This document shows positions 16,475 through 25,307 of a stretch of 64,000 bases of DNA, one piece after another. The DNA comes from Archangium sp. (GTDB lineage Bacteria; Myxococcota; Myxococcia; Myxococcales; Myxococcaceae): the NCBI GenBank assembly GCA_030681645.1, contig JAUXRX010000052.1, positions 1 through 64,000 of the forward strand, in the 5' to 3' direction. The notes beneath the pieces were generated by a model. It did not search any database. It was not told where the DNA came from and was given only the letters and a program-made list of their open reading frames with translations. A program made the translations under genes and the position numbers. Position 1 is the stretch's first letter. Each line of letters begins with the position of its first letter.

Positions 16475-16867
16475 ATGCCCATGACCTTCGCCCCCTCGAA
16501 GACCCCGAACGGCCACCCCATCTTGCGAATGGTGTCGTCCGGGGAGGTCACCGCGGCCGACGCGGACAACCTGACCAGGTCGGTCACGCCCGGCGGGCCC
16601 TGGGAGAACCTGCCCCTGCTCGCGATCGTCGAGGCCGGGGCGAGCTTCTCGGCCGAGGCGCGGCAGGCCTTCACCCGGTCCAACGACGACAAGACGAAGA
16701 AGCGCATGCCCGTCGCGGTGGTGGTGACCAGCGCGCCCCTGCGGGTGATGCTCAGCTTCGTCGTGCGCATGTCGGGCGCGGCGGGCCACACGCGCTTCGT
16801 CAGCAGCGAGGCCGAGGCCCTGTCCTTCCTCGACGAGAAGCTCGCCGAGCGGCCAGCCCCGGCTTGA
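16475..16867 (+). CDS. Small STAS/SpoIIAA-like protein
   Basis: This 130-residue protein lies 15 bp after rsbR. Its layout (HPILRMVSSGEVTAADADNL, LLAIVEAGASFSAEARQAFT, VVVTSAPLRVMLSFVVRMSG, TRFVSSEAEALSFLDEKL) matches the SpoIIAA-like/STAS-like fold often encoded near signalling genes. The Ser/Thr phosphorylation site of classical anti-sigma-factor antagonists is not clear. Its position at the end of the rsbS-rsbT-rsbR cluster suggests it belongs to the same pathway, perhaps as the output adaptor. Confidence 0.72.
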   Translation: MPMTFAPSKTPNGHPILRMVSSGEVTAADADNLTRSVTPGGPWENLPLLAIVEAGASFSAEARQAFTRSNDDKTKKRMPVAVVVTSAPLRVMLSFVVRMSGAAGHTRFVSSEAEALSFLDEKLAERPAPA

Positions 16868-16944
16868 GCTGAGGCGGCTGGGGTCCGAACGACCCGGTCC
16901 GGAGCACTCGACGACCGCGCCACAATCTCGGATACAGCCACCGC

Positions 16945-18123
16945 ATGAACATCAGGCGAATCGGCATCCTGACCGGTGGCGGTGACGTGCCGGGGCTCAA
17001 CGCGGTCATCAAGAGCGTCGTGCACCGGGGCTGGGAGAAAGGCGCCGAGACGGTGGGCATCCGCCGCGGCTTCGAGGGGCTCACGCACGTGAACCTCGAC
17101 GACCTGGCGAGCACGGAGAAGTACATCTTGCCGCTCACCCGCGAGAACACGCGCACCATCGACCGCTCTGGTGGCACGGTGCTGCACTCCACCCGGGTCG
17201 GCCCCACCAAGGTGCGGCACCTGCCGCCCCACCTGCACCACAAGGCGCTGCGCGGGACCGAGGGGAAGGGCGGCATGACCTTCGACCTCACCGAGCAGGT
17301 GCTGGAGAACCTCGAGCGGCTGCGCATCGACGCGCTCATCGCCATCGGCGGCGACGGCACCCTCAAGTCGGCCGCGCAGCTCAGCCAGCACGGCGTCAAG
17401 GTGCTGGGCATTCCCAAGACGATGGACAACGACGTGCGGTCGACCGAGTACTGCATCGGCTTCTCCACGGCCATCAGCCGGGCCACCGCGGCCATCGACC
17501 GCCAACGCACCACCATCGGCTCGCACGAGCGCATCGGCATCTTCCGCATCTTCGGCCGCGACGCGGGCTTCACCGCGCTCTACGCGGCGCACGCCACCTC
17601 GAACCGGTGCGTCATCCCCGAGCACAAGGTCGACCTCGACAAGCTCATCTCGCTGCTGCTCGCCGAGAAGAAGGAGAACCCCAGCAACTACGTGCTCGTC
17701 ATCCTCGCGGAAGGCGCGGCCTGGCACGGCTACGAAGTGCAGGAGTTCGGCCACGTCGACGCGCTGGGCCGCCGCAAGAAGGCGAGCGTGGCGCAGGTGT
17801 TCGCCGATGAGGTCGCCCACCGCACCGGCGAGGAGACCATCGTGTCCGACCTCACCTACGACCTGCGCTCGGGCGACCCGGACTTCATCGACAAGCTGGT
17901 CGGCTCGACCTTCGGCACCATGGCGCTCGACGCGCTGGTCGCGGGCGAGCACGGGAAGATGACCGCCATCGTCAACGGCTGCTACGCGATGGTGCCGCTG
18001 CCGGCGCCCGAGCTGGGCGCGCGCCGGGTGGACGTGGCCACCATGTACAACACCGACCGCTACCGGCCGCTGTACGGGAACAAGGTGGGGCTGCCCATCT
18101 TCTTGAACCCCGAACGTGGCTGA
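16945..18123 (+). CDS. pfkA: 6-phosphofructokinase (ATP-type, group III)
   Basis: This 392-residue phosphofructokinase converts fructose 6-phosphate to the 1,6-bisphosphate. It has GILTGGGDVPGLNAVI, GGDGTLKSA (Gly138) and PKTMDND (Lys158, Asp161). Gly in the GGDGT position is the ATP-enzyme signature, while Lys in PKTxDND is typical of pyrophosphate enzymes; actinobacterial-type ATP enzymes share this mixture, so ATP use is favoured. It follows the stressosome genes by 77 bp, so co-transcription is possible but not shown. Confidence 0.93.
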   Translation: MNIRRIGILTGGGDVPGLNAVIKSVVHRGWEKGAETVGIRRGFEGLTHVNLDDLASTEKYILPLTRENTRTIDRSGGTVLHSTRVGPTKVRHLPPHLHHKALRGTEGKGGMTFDLTEQVLENLERLRIDALIAIGGDGTLKSAAQLSQHGVKVLGIPKTMDNDVRSTEYCIGFSTAISRATAAIDRQRTTIGSHERIGIFRIFGRDAGFTALYAAHATSNRCVIPEHKVDLDKLISLLLAEKKENPSNYVLVILAEGAAWHGYEVQEFGHVDALGRRKKASVAQVFADEVAHRTGEETIVSDLTYDLRSGDPDFIDKLVGSTFGTMALDALVAGEHGKMTAIVNGCYAMVPLPAPELGARRVDVATMYNTDRYRPLYGNKVGLPIFLNPERG

Positions 18124-18134
18124 GCACTCGATCG

Positions 18135-18204
18135 CCCCTCACCCCGACCCTCTCTTCCCCTCGAGGCGCGAGTTCGCCTTCCCCGCTGCGCAGGGAGAGG
18201 GAGG
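18135..18204. repeat. Family 1 hairpin repeat between pfkA and a convergent gene
   Basis: CCCCTCACCCCGACCCTCTC and the inverted AGGGAGAGGGAGG flank the shared GAGGCGCGAGTTCGC core. It fills the space between two convergent stop codons, a site where a bidirectional terminator would be useful. Confidence 0.75.
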
Positions 18205-18600
18205 TCAGTTGGCCATGCCGCACACGGGGCAGTGTTTCTCGCCCGCCGCCATCACCGTGGCGCAGATGGAGCAGCGCTTCTGAGCCCCGCTGGCCGCCGG
18301 TGAAGGCGCCGCGGGAGCGACCCCCAGTTCCTGCAGCGACGCGTCGACCCGGCGCTCGAGCTCTGAGGTCCCGGGCAGGGTGACGCCCGGCGCGCCCGGC
18401 GCGAAGGCGAAGCGCACCGTGAGCCCGTCCGAGCGCACCGAGAGGCGATGGCGCCCCAGCGTGCTCATGCCCACGAAGCTCAGCTCGTGCGACGAGCGCG
18501 CCGACACCTCGTAGCCGTTGGCGCTGAGCCACTTCTCCACGCGCTGCAGCACGCGGGCCGGCTCTGCGCGCATCGCGCGTTCGAAGGTGACCTCACGCAT
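18205..18600 (-). CDS. Hypothetical protein with C-terminal zinc ribbon
   Basis: This 131-residue protein has an N-terminal domain of about 85 residues of alternating strands (HRLSVRSDGLTVRFAFAPG) and a C-terminal double-CxxC ribbon (CSICATVMAAGEKHCPVCG) that should bind zinc. Its start lies 4 bp after the ptsI stop, so it is probably co-transcribed with ptsI. No function can be assigned. Confidence 0.78.
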   Translation of the reverse strand: MREVTFERAMRAEPARVLQRVEKWLSANGYEVSARSSHELSFVGMSTLGRHRLSVRSDGLTVRFAFAPGAPGVTLPGTSELERRVDASLQELGVAPAAPSPAASGAQKRCSICATVMAAGEKHCPVCGMAN

Positions 18601-18604
18601 GCGT

Positions 18605-20386
18605 TCACCCGTCGCCGTTGCGCGGCACGGTGGTGCCCATGAGCTCGCCCTGGTTGAAGCGGCGCTCGACGTCGGCCTTGATGAAGCGCTCGATTTCCTC
18701 GGCCGAAGAGAAGGCCATCGCCTGCTCGAGCACCACCATCGCGTCCTTGCGGCTCATCTGGCGGATGACGTTCTTCACCATGGGAATCTGGCCGGCCGTC
18801 ATCGAGAACTCTTCCAGCCCCAGCGCCAGCAGCACCATGGTCAGCCCCGCGTCGCCGGCCATCTCGCCGCACATCGCCACGGGAATGTTGGCCTTCTTCG
18901 CCGCGCTGATGATGGCGTCGAGGCTGCGGAGGATGGCGAGGTGCAGCGGGCGGTACAGGTACGCCACGTCGCGGTTCTGCCGGTCGATGGCCAGCGAGTA
19001 CTGAATGAGGTCGTTGGTGCCGATGCTGAAGAAGTCGGCTTCCTGCGCCAGGCGATCGGCGATCCACGCGGCCGACGGCGTCTCGACCATGATGCCGATG
19101 GGGAAGCGCTTGCCCACGGGCACGCCCTGGCGCGACAGCTCGCTGCGGCAGGCCTCGAGCTCACTGCGCGCCTCGCGCAGCTCGGAGATGCTCGAGACGA
19201 GCGGGAACATCACCCGCAGGTTGCCGAAGGCCGACGCGCGCAGCAGCGCGCGGAGCTGCACCCGGAACAGCTCCCGGTGCGCCAGGCAGTAGCGGATGGC
19301 GCGCAGCCCCATGGCGGGGTTGGTTTCCTTGTCGGCCTTCTTGCCCGGCACCTTGTCGCCGCCGAGGTCGAGGGTGCGAATGGTGACGGGCCGGTCGCCC
19401 ATCGCCTGCAGCACCTGCTTGTACGAGTCGAAGTGCTCCTCTTCGGTGGGCGGGAGGGCCCGGTTCAAGAAGAGGAACTCGGTGCGGTAGAGCCCGATGC
19501 CCTCGGCGCCGTGCGCGAGCAGCGAGGGGATCTCCTCGGGGAACTCCATGTTCCCGTTGAGGCGCACCCGCACCCCGTCGGAGGTGACCGCGGGCAGCTC
19601 GGCGGTCTTGAGGGCGAGCTGCTCGGTCTGCAGCTGCCGGCGCATCGTCTCGCGGAAGAGCGCGAGCTGCTCTTCGGTGGGGTTGACCAGCACCAGCCCG
19701 CGGCGCCCGTCGACGGCCACCATGTCGCCGTTGCGAATCGACTCGCAGGCCTTGCCCAGGCCCACCACCGCGGGCACCTCGCGCGCGCGCGCCACGATGG
19801 CGGTGTGGCTGGTGTGGCCGCCGAGGTCGGTGACGAAGGCGCCGATGCTGCCCGAGCGCACCAGCATGGCCGCGTCGGCCGGCGAGATGTCGTGCGCGCA
19901 GACGATGGCGTGCGGGGGCACCTCGAGCTCCTGGTCGACCACCTCGCCCATGAGGTTCCGCACCAGGCGGTCGGCGACGAACTCGATGTCGCTCTTGCGC
20001 TCGCGGAAGTACTCGTCTTCGAGGTTGTCGAACTGGTGGCGCAGCCGCTTGCCCACCCGGCGCACCGCCCACTCGGCGTTGATCAGATCTTCCTTGATCA
20101 ACCGGGTGACCTCCACCAGGAACATGGGGTCGTGCAGCATCATCCGGTGGGCTTCCAGGATCATGCCGTGTTCCTGGCCGTCGCTGTCGAGCCGGGTCTT
20201 GAGCTCTTCGAGCTGGCGATCAGACAGCTCGATGGCCGTCTTGAAACGAAGCACCTCGCCCTCGAGCTCGGACTTCGTCAGCTTGACCTTGGGGGTGCGC
20301 ACGCGCCGCGCGTCGAGCACGAAGGCATGACCGACGGCGACGCCGGGACTGGCGCCGATACCCTGAAACGAGACAGTGGCACTCAC
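18605..20386 (-). CDS. ptsI: PTS enzyme I (phosphoenolpyruvate-protein phosphotransferase)
   Basis: This 593-residue full-length enzyme I transfers phosphate from PEP to HPr. The phospho-His is in GGHTSHTAIVAR (His194). PEP-binding landmarks include GIGLYRTEFLFLNR, RTLDLGGDKVPG, MVETPSAAWIADRLA, SIGTNDLIQYSLAIDRQNRDV and the active Cys in AMCGEMAGD. There is no N-terminal GAF domain, so it is the sugar-type rather than the nitrogen-PTS form. No HPr or EII gene is in the window. Myxobacteria often carry reduced PTS sets used for regulation (general knowledge). Confidence 0.97.
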   Translation of the reverse strand: MSATVSFQGIGASPGVAVGHAFVLDARRVRTPKVKLTKSELEGEVLRFKTAIELSDRQLEELKTRLDSDGQEHGMILEAHRMMLHDPMFLVEVTRLIKEDLINAEWAVRRVGKRLRHQFDNLEDEYFRERKSDIEFVADRLVRNLMGEVVDQELEVPPHAIVCAHDISPADAAMLVRSGSIGAFVTDLGGHTSHTAIVARAREVPAVVGLGKACESIRNGDMVAVDGRRGLVLVNPTEEQLALFRETMRRQLQTEQLALKTAELPAVTSDGVRVRLNGNMEFPEEIPSLLAHGAEGIGLYRTEFLFLNRALPPTEEEHFDSYKQVLQAMGDRPVTIRTLDLGGDKVPGKKADKETNPAMGLRAIRYCLAHRELFRVQLRALLRASAFGNLRVMFPLVSSISELREARSELEACRSELSRQGVPVGKRFPIGIMVETPSAAWIADRLAQEADFFSIGTNDLIQYSLAIDRQNRDVAYLYRPLHLAILRSLDAIISAAKKANIPVAMCGEMAGDAGLTMVLLALGLEEFSMTAGQIPMVKNVIRQMSRKDAMVVLEQAMAFSSAEEIERFIKADVERRFNQGELMGTTVPRNGDG

Positions 20387-20442
20387 GGAAGGCCCCAGCG
20401 TACAGGCTGCGACGCTCGAAGCGCAGATTGATCAGCGAACTC

Positions 20443-20778
20443 TCAGCTGGCGGCGCGAATATGGCCGTTCGAGCAGATGAACCCGCTGGTGCCGTTGAGC
20501 TTCATTCCCCGGCCGCAGAGGCGGCAGGACGGGAGGATCTTGTCGGGGGCGAGCACCGCGCGCACCGGGCTGGGGGCCGCGGTGGGCGTGCCGGCGGGCG
20601 AGGCCGCGGAGGGCTTGAGCTTCACGAACTCCTCGCGCACCTTCTGCAGCAGCTCCCCGCGCACGCCCTTGTACTTCGACTGCAGCAAGGCGAGCTGCTG
20701 CATCATCTCGCGGTACTGGGCCTCGCGGCCGTCGTCGAAGGTGGGCTTCATCTCGGTCATGCTGGTCATGGTTGCCAT
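20443..20778 (-). CDS. Small zinc-ribbon protein
   Basis: This 111-residue protein has a helical N-terminal half (REAQYREMMQQLALLQSKYK), a Pro/Ala linker and a C-terminal ribbon with CRLCGRGMKLNGTSGFICSN. Four Cys/His ligands are spaced as in a treble-clef or zinc-ribbon knuckle. It lies 56 bp upstream of ptsI on the same strand and may be in the same operon. Function unknown. Confidence 0.75.
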   Translation of the reverse strand: MATMTSMTEMKPTFDDGREAQYREMMQQLALLQSKYKGVRGELLQKVREEFVKLKPSAASPAGTPTAAPSPVRAVLAPDKILPSCRLCGRGMKLNGTSGFICSNGHIRAAS

Positions 20779-20942
20779 GCGGTCACCTGTTCCCCGCTCG
20801 AAACAGCGGAGATCTCCAGAGTGCGCATGCCGAAGCCGCGGCGCAACCCCCTCTGTGATCGCGGCCGGCCGTCAGATCCACCCGCGCGCGCAACGCGCCT
20901 CGTGGCGGTGGGTTCCGGGCAGATCCTGATCCACGAAAACGC

Positions 20943-22808
20943 TCAGCGGAGGAGCGCGGAGAGGGCCAGGGCCAGCTCCTCCGAGCGATAGGGCTTCCCC
21001 AGCACGGTGAAGGGTGGCGCCACCGAGGCCGCGTCGATCTCGGTGGGGAGGCCGGTGACCAGCAGCACGGGCACCATCACCCCCTTCGCCCGCAGCGCGC
21101 GGGTGAGGTCCAGGCCCGTCATGCCGGGCATGGTCTGATCGGTCAGCACCAGCGCGAAAGCCGCGGGGTCCTCGTCGAACACGCGCAGCACCTCGTCGGC
21201 GCTGGAGAAGAGCGTCACCTCGTAGCCGAAGTGCGAGACCAGCCGCTCGGTGGCACGCGCCACCAGGGGCTCGTCGTCTACCAGCGCGATCCGCTGCAGC
21301 TTCCCCGGGGGCACCGGCCCCTTCTGCCCGCCGTTCTCCTCGAGGCGCTCCACGCCGGGGAGCGAGACCACCACGGTCGTGCCCAGCGCGGGCTTGCTCT
21401 CCAGCGCCACCGTGCCGCCGTGCGCGCGCACGATGGTGTGCACCATCGACAGCCCCAGCCCGGTGCCCTTGCCCACCGGCCGGGTGGTGAAGAAGGGCTC
21501 GAAGGCGCGCGCGAGCACCTCGGGCGTCATGCCGTGGCCCTGGTCCTTCACGGTCAGCTCGGCCCAGGGCGGGTTTCCCGGTCGGGTGGCGAGCGAGATG
21601 TCGATGGTGCCCCCGGGGCCCAGGGCGTGGGCGGCGTTGGTGACCAGGTTGACCAGCACCTGCTGCAGCTGCGTCGCGTCGGCGAGCACGGCCGGGGCCC
21701 GCGGGTCGAGCGCGAGCCGCAGCCCGATGGTGCTGGGAATGGTCGAGCGCATCACGCCCATCGAGTCTTCGATGATGCGCTGCAGGCGATGCGGGAGCCG
21801 CTGCTCGGTGCGGGGCCGCCCGAACACCAGCAGCTGCCGCACGATGTCCCGGCCCTTCATCGCGGCGGTGGTGGCGGCGATCAGATCTGCGTTGTCGGCG
21901 ATCGCCGGCTCGAGCCGCGCCAGCTCGAGGTGGGCGAGGATGGCGGCCAATACGTTGTGGAAGTCGTGCGCGATGCCGCTGGCCAGCGTGCCCACCGCCT
22001 GCAGCTTCTGGGACTGCAGCTGCTGCCCGGCGAGCTCGGCCTGCGCGCGCTGGGCCCGGGCCCGCTCGCCGTCGTCGAACACGTAGCCGTGGAAGTGCGT
22101 CGCCACGCCCGCCGCGTCGCGGACGATGTGGGTGAAGTCGAAGACGTCGCGCACCTGCCCGTCGGCGTCGAACACGCGGTACTGCTGGGCGAAGTACGCC
22201 GCGCCCCGGGCCACCGCCTCGGCCACCTCGGCCCCGATGCGCTCCAGGTCGCCGGGGTGCACCAGCGGGGCATAGGGCTGATCCACCAGCCGCTCGGGCT
22301 GGTAGCCGAGCTCCTTGGTCACGTTGGGCGAGACGTACTCCACGGGCCAGCCGGGGCCATTTCTCCAGCGGAAGATGACCACCGGCCCCGCGTTGAAGAG
22401 GTCGCCGAGGCGCTGCCCGTCGGTGACGGCCTGGTCGCGCTCGAGGGTGAGGGCGAGAAAGGCGGTCACCAGGCTGGTGGTCTCCTCGCTCGTCGTCCCG
22501 TCGCAGACCAGCGTCACCTGCTCGAGGGTCGCGGCGAGTGGCACCGAGTGGCGTCGCATGCCCCCGGGTACCACGAGCTCAGCACTGCCCAGGGCATCCA
22601 CTTCGGCCACCGAGAGGCCGTGTGACGCGCGCGCGCGAATGCGGCCCGGCGGCTGGGGTTGGTGAACGAGAATGGCGACGCGGGTGACGGAGGGGAGCGC
22701 GGCGAGGTGCGCGACGGCCCGCTCGAGCAAGCCCGTCGCGTCCGCCACGCGGCGGCTGTCGGCGAAGAGCTGTCTCAGGACCTGCGCGGTCGCCAGCACG
22801 AGCGCCAC
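20943..22808 (-). CDS. Soluble hybrid histidine kinase (GAF-PAS-HK-REC)
   Basis: This 621-residue protein has no membrane segment. Residues 15-125 look like a GAF domain and 130-245 like a PAS domain (VEYVSPNVTKELGYQ, YRVFDADGQVRDVFDFTHIV). The H-box GIAHDFHN (His281) is followed by an HATPase (N-box LVNLVTNAAHAL, G1 DQGHGM, G2 GKGTGLGLSMV). The C-terminal receiver (about 505-620) has the phospho-Asp in LVLTDQTMPGMTGLDL and the conserved Lys in LGKPYRS. A cytosolic signal is likely. No cognate output gene is adjacent. Confidence 0.93.
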   Translation of the reverse strand: MALVLATAQVLRQLFADSRRVADATGLLERAVAHLAALPSVTRVAILVHQPQPPGRIRARASHGLSVAEVDALGSAELVVPGGMRRHSVPLAATLEQVTLVCDGTTSEETTSLVTAFLALTLERDQAVTDGQRLGDLFNAGPVVIFRWRNGPGWPVEYVSPNVTKELGYQPERLVDQPYAPLVHPGDLERIGAEVAEAVARGAAYFAQQYRVFDADGQVRDVFDFTHIVRDAAGVATHFHGYVFDDGERARAQRAQAELAGQQLQSQKLQAVGTLASGIAHDFHNVLAAILAHLELARLEPAIADNADLIAATTAAMKGRDIVRQLLVFGRPRTEQRLPHRLQRIIEDSMGVMRSTIPSTIGLRLALDPRAPAVLADATQLQQVLVNLVTNAAHALGPGGTIDISLATRPGNPPWAELTVKDQGHGMTPEVLARAFEPFFTTRPVGKGTGLGLSMVHTIVRAHGGTVALESKPALGTTVVVSLPGVERLEENGGQKGPVPPGKLQRIALVDDEPLVARATERLVSHFGYEVTLFSSADEVLRVFDEDPAAFALVLTDQTMPGMTGLDLTRALRAKGVMVPVLLVTGLPTEIDAASVAPPFTVLGKPYRSEELALALSALLR

Positions 22809-22873
22809 CCCCCAGACCCATCATGCAGCCGGGGTCGGGATTGGAACAGGGTGGCGTTGGACTTTCGAGGAAG

Positions 22874-24463
22874 TCAGTTGCCGAAGCCGAACCAGCCCGC
22901 GACCTTGCGCGCCGACTTGCCCACCGCGGCGGTGGCGTCGTCGAAGCCGAGCTTGCCGTCGCCGTTCACGTCAGCGGCATTCTTGGCCATTTCGCCAATC
23001 TGACGAACGTCGATCTCGACGGTGACTCCGGCGCCGGCGCCCAGGCCGAGGGCCGCGCCCGCGCTGCCGCCGATCTTGAACTTGCCGTCCTCGTAACCGA
23101 TGACGCCGGTGGCCCGGGCCTCGGCGCCGGCGCTGGCGTAGGCGCTGCCGACGACCGAGAAGGGACCCGCGGAGAGCTTGAGCTCACCCTCGGCCTTGAC
23201 CACGGCCGACGCGCCCGCGGTGCCGCGCGCGATGGCGGTGGGCGGGTTGCGGGTGATCTTCACGGTGCCGGTGGCCTCGGCCGACGCTTCGGCGGCCACG
23301 CGCGCCCGGCCGTCGACGGCGGCGTAGAGCTCGGTGCCGGCGAAGGTGACGCTCTTGCTCTGCGCCCGGGCGGTGATGTCGGCCTCGATCGCCACGCCGA
23401 CCTTCGCGTTGATTTGCGCGTCGAGCCCGTTGGCGTCGATGCGCGCCTGCCCGTCGATGCGCGCGTAGGCCTCGGCCTTCGCGTTGGCGTCGTAGCTGGC
23501 CTCGCCGAAGCGGCCGGTGACCTCGTCGTGCGCGTGGGCGTACACCCCGGCGCGGGCCTCGCGATCGAAGCTGGCCTCGATGCCGTCGCCGTCGATGGCG
23601 AAGCGCTGCGAGCCGGTCACGCCCACCTGGGTGGTGACCGAGCCGTGATCGCCTTCGAAGAGCGTGGTGCTCTTCATCAGGTCTTCCGAGAGCGTCTTCT
23701 GCCACTCGCCCTCGAGGCCGAGCGCCTTGAAGATCTTGCCGATGAAGCCGGTGACCTTGTCGCTCTTCTCGAGGAACTTCGTCGAATCGACCTCGGTCTC
23801 CTTGAGGTAGCTCTTGTCGACGCTGGTGTTCTTGAGCCAGTCGGCGCCGTCCGACAGCGTGAACTTGCCGTCTTCGTACGTGGTGCTCGAGCGGGTGGTG
23901 AGGTCGCTGCCGCTGGCGCGCTTCTCGTTGGTGGTGACGACCGACTTGCCCTGCTCGGTGACGCGGGTGACGTCGGACGAGCGGGCCTTGTTGCCGCGAG
24001 AGTCCTTCGAGGTGGTGCGGGTCGCCGTCTCCAGCGTGTCGCCGCGCTCGCGGGTGGTGTTCTTCTCGGTGGTCTGCTTCTCCACGCCGAACACGTCAGC
24101 GGTGCGGCCGTAGATGCTGGTGTCGCCCTGGGCGTTGGTGGTCTCGCGGCGGGCCTCGATGGACTTGCGGCCCAGCATGTCGGTCTTCGAGACGAAGGTG
24201 CTGTCGCTCTGGGTGCCGCGGCGCGTGGTGGCGCTCTTGCGGTACTCGAGGGTGGTCTCGAGCAGCTTGCCCGTCGAGGTATTCAGTTCCTTCGAGGTCT
24301 GCGCGGTCGTGCGGCGGCGGGTCACCGAGCCATCGGCGTTCTTGGTGACCTCGGCGCGCTTCGACTTCGCCAGCTGCTGCACCTCTTTGGGGAGGGCCTT
24401 GGCGGCGGCCTTCGTGGACGTCGACTTCACCTGGGGCTTCGTAACTCGTTGAATCTTGGTCAT
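22874..24463 (-). CDS. Ala-rich repeat protein with EF-hand-like C-terminus
   Basis: This 529-residue protein has no signal peptide. Its N-terminal third is very rich in Thr/Ser/Arg/Lys (VTRRRTTAQTSKELNTSTGK). Residues 300-480 alternate Ala with polar residues in short amphipathic strands (AEAYARIDGQARIDANG), suggesting a beta-solenoid or fibrous sheet. The tail has a calcium-loop match (DVNGDGKLGFDD, residues 498-509) before an amphipathic C-terminus (KVAGWFGFGN). It resembles large extracellular or spore-coat-type proteins only in composition. No family was recognised. Confidence 0.75.
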   Translation of the reverse strand: MTKIQRVTKPQVKSTSTKAAAKALPKEVQQLAKSKRAEVTKNADGSVTRRRTTAQTSKELNTSTGKLLETTLEYRKSATTRRGTQSDSTFVSKTDMLGRKSIEARRETTNAQGDTSIYGRTADVFGVEKQTTEKNTTRERGDTLETATRTTSKDSRGNKARSSDVTRVTEQGKSVVTTNEKRASGSDLTTRSSTTYEDGKFTLSDGADWLKNTSVDKSYLKETEVDSTKFLEKSDKVTGFIGKIFKALGLEGEWQKTLSEDLMKSTTLFEGDHGSVTTQVGVTGSQRFAIDGDGIEASFDREARAGVYAHAHDEVTGRFGEASYDANAKAEAYARIDGQARIDANGLDAQINAKVGVAIEADITARAQSKSVTFAGTELYAAVDGRARVAAEASAEATGTVKITRNPPTAIARGTAGASAVVKAEGELKLSAGPFSVVGSAYASAGAEARATGVIGYEDGKFKIGGSAGAALGLGAGAGVTVEIDVRQIGEMAKNAADVNGDGKLGFDDATAAVGKSARKVAGWFGFGN

Positions 24464-24566
24464 GTTGGGGCTCCCTGAACTCCTGAAGTCATTGTCGTCT
24501 GAAGGAGGTGCGACGTTGTGTGCAGGGCCTTTACTGGATCATTCTCCGACGCCTTCGGTGCGGCCA

Positions 24567-25307
24567 TCAGAAGAGGAAGCCGAGGAAACCTGCGAGCGCG
24601 TGCGAGACCTGCGGGCCCTGCGACTTCGGCGCGGCGATGACCGGCGTGGTGAGCAGGTCGTGCGTCCACCGCGCGCCCACCATGAACTGGCCCAGCGAGA
24701 GGTGCACGGTGACCACGTGGCGGTTGAGCACGGCCTCCACGCCCTGTGGAGGTGCCCACACCCAGGTGGCGAGCAGCGAGAATGACTCGCCGGTGAGCAG
24801 CACCTGGGCGCCCAGCGTCCACAAGCCGGGCACGTCGAACGAGCGGCTGCCGTCGAGGTCGAGCGACGCGCCGCCCACGAGGCCCAGGCGCAACCCGAAG
24901 TCGCCGAGCGTGAGGTGCAGCGGAGACACCTTCGCGCGCAGCCCCCCGTTGAGCCGCAGCCAGATCTTCGGCGTGCCCGAGGGGTCGTCCTTGAGGTCGC
25001 GTTGATCGTGAGGCGTGCCGTCGGCCGCGAGCTCGCTGCGCGCCACGCCCAGCGCGAGGTCTGCCTCGAAGCCGACCAGGCTGCCCAGCGTGGTGACGAC
25101 GCTGTCGACGCCGCCCTCGACCATGAGGCTGCCGCCGAACTGCGAGAACGGCGCGGGCGTGACGCCTGAGCTGCCGAAGCCGTACGTGCCGGTGGCGCCG
25201 AGGAACACGAAGCGCTCGTTGCCGAAGCGGCCGCGCAGCAGCGACTCGACGTCCGACGCGCGCGCGGTGCCCGCCACACAGGCGAGGAAGAGGAGGGCCG
25301 CTCTCAC
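24567..25307 (-). CDS. Outer-membrane-type protein A
   Basis: This 246-residue protein has a signal peptide (MRAALLFLACVAGTARA). The body is built of alternating hydrophobic strands separated by turns (GSLMVEGGVDSVVTTLGSLV, LWTLGAQVLLTGESFSLLAT) and ends with Phe (GFLGFLF), as expected of a beta barrel. It overlaps the upstream gene by four bases (GTGA), so the two form a translationally coupled pair. The substrate or function is unknown. Confidence 0.8.
   Translation of the reverse strand: MRAALLFLACVAGTARASDVESLLRGRFGNERFVFLGATGTYGFGSSGVTPAPFSQFGGSLMVEGGVDSVVTTLGSLVGFEADLALGVARSELAADGTPHDQRDLKDDPSGTPKIWLRLNGGLRAKVSPLHLTLGDFGLRLGLVGGASLDLDGSRSFDVPGLWTLGAQVLLTGESFSLLATWVWAPPQGVEAVLNRHVVTVHLSLGQFMVGARWTHDLLTTPVIAAPKSQGPQVSHALAGFLGFLF

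Noticed and set aside
16945..17200. Sigma-54-like TGGCAC box near 17173
   Set aside because: It lies inside pfkA and lacks a TTGC partner at the correct spacing.
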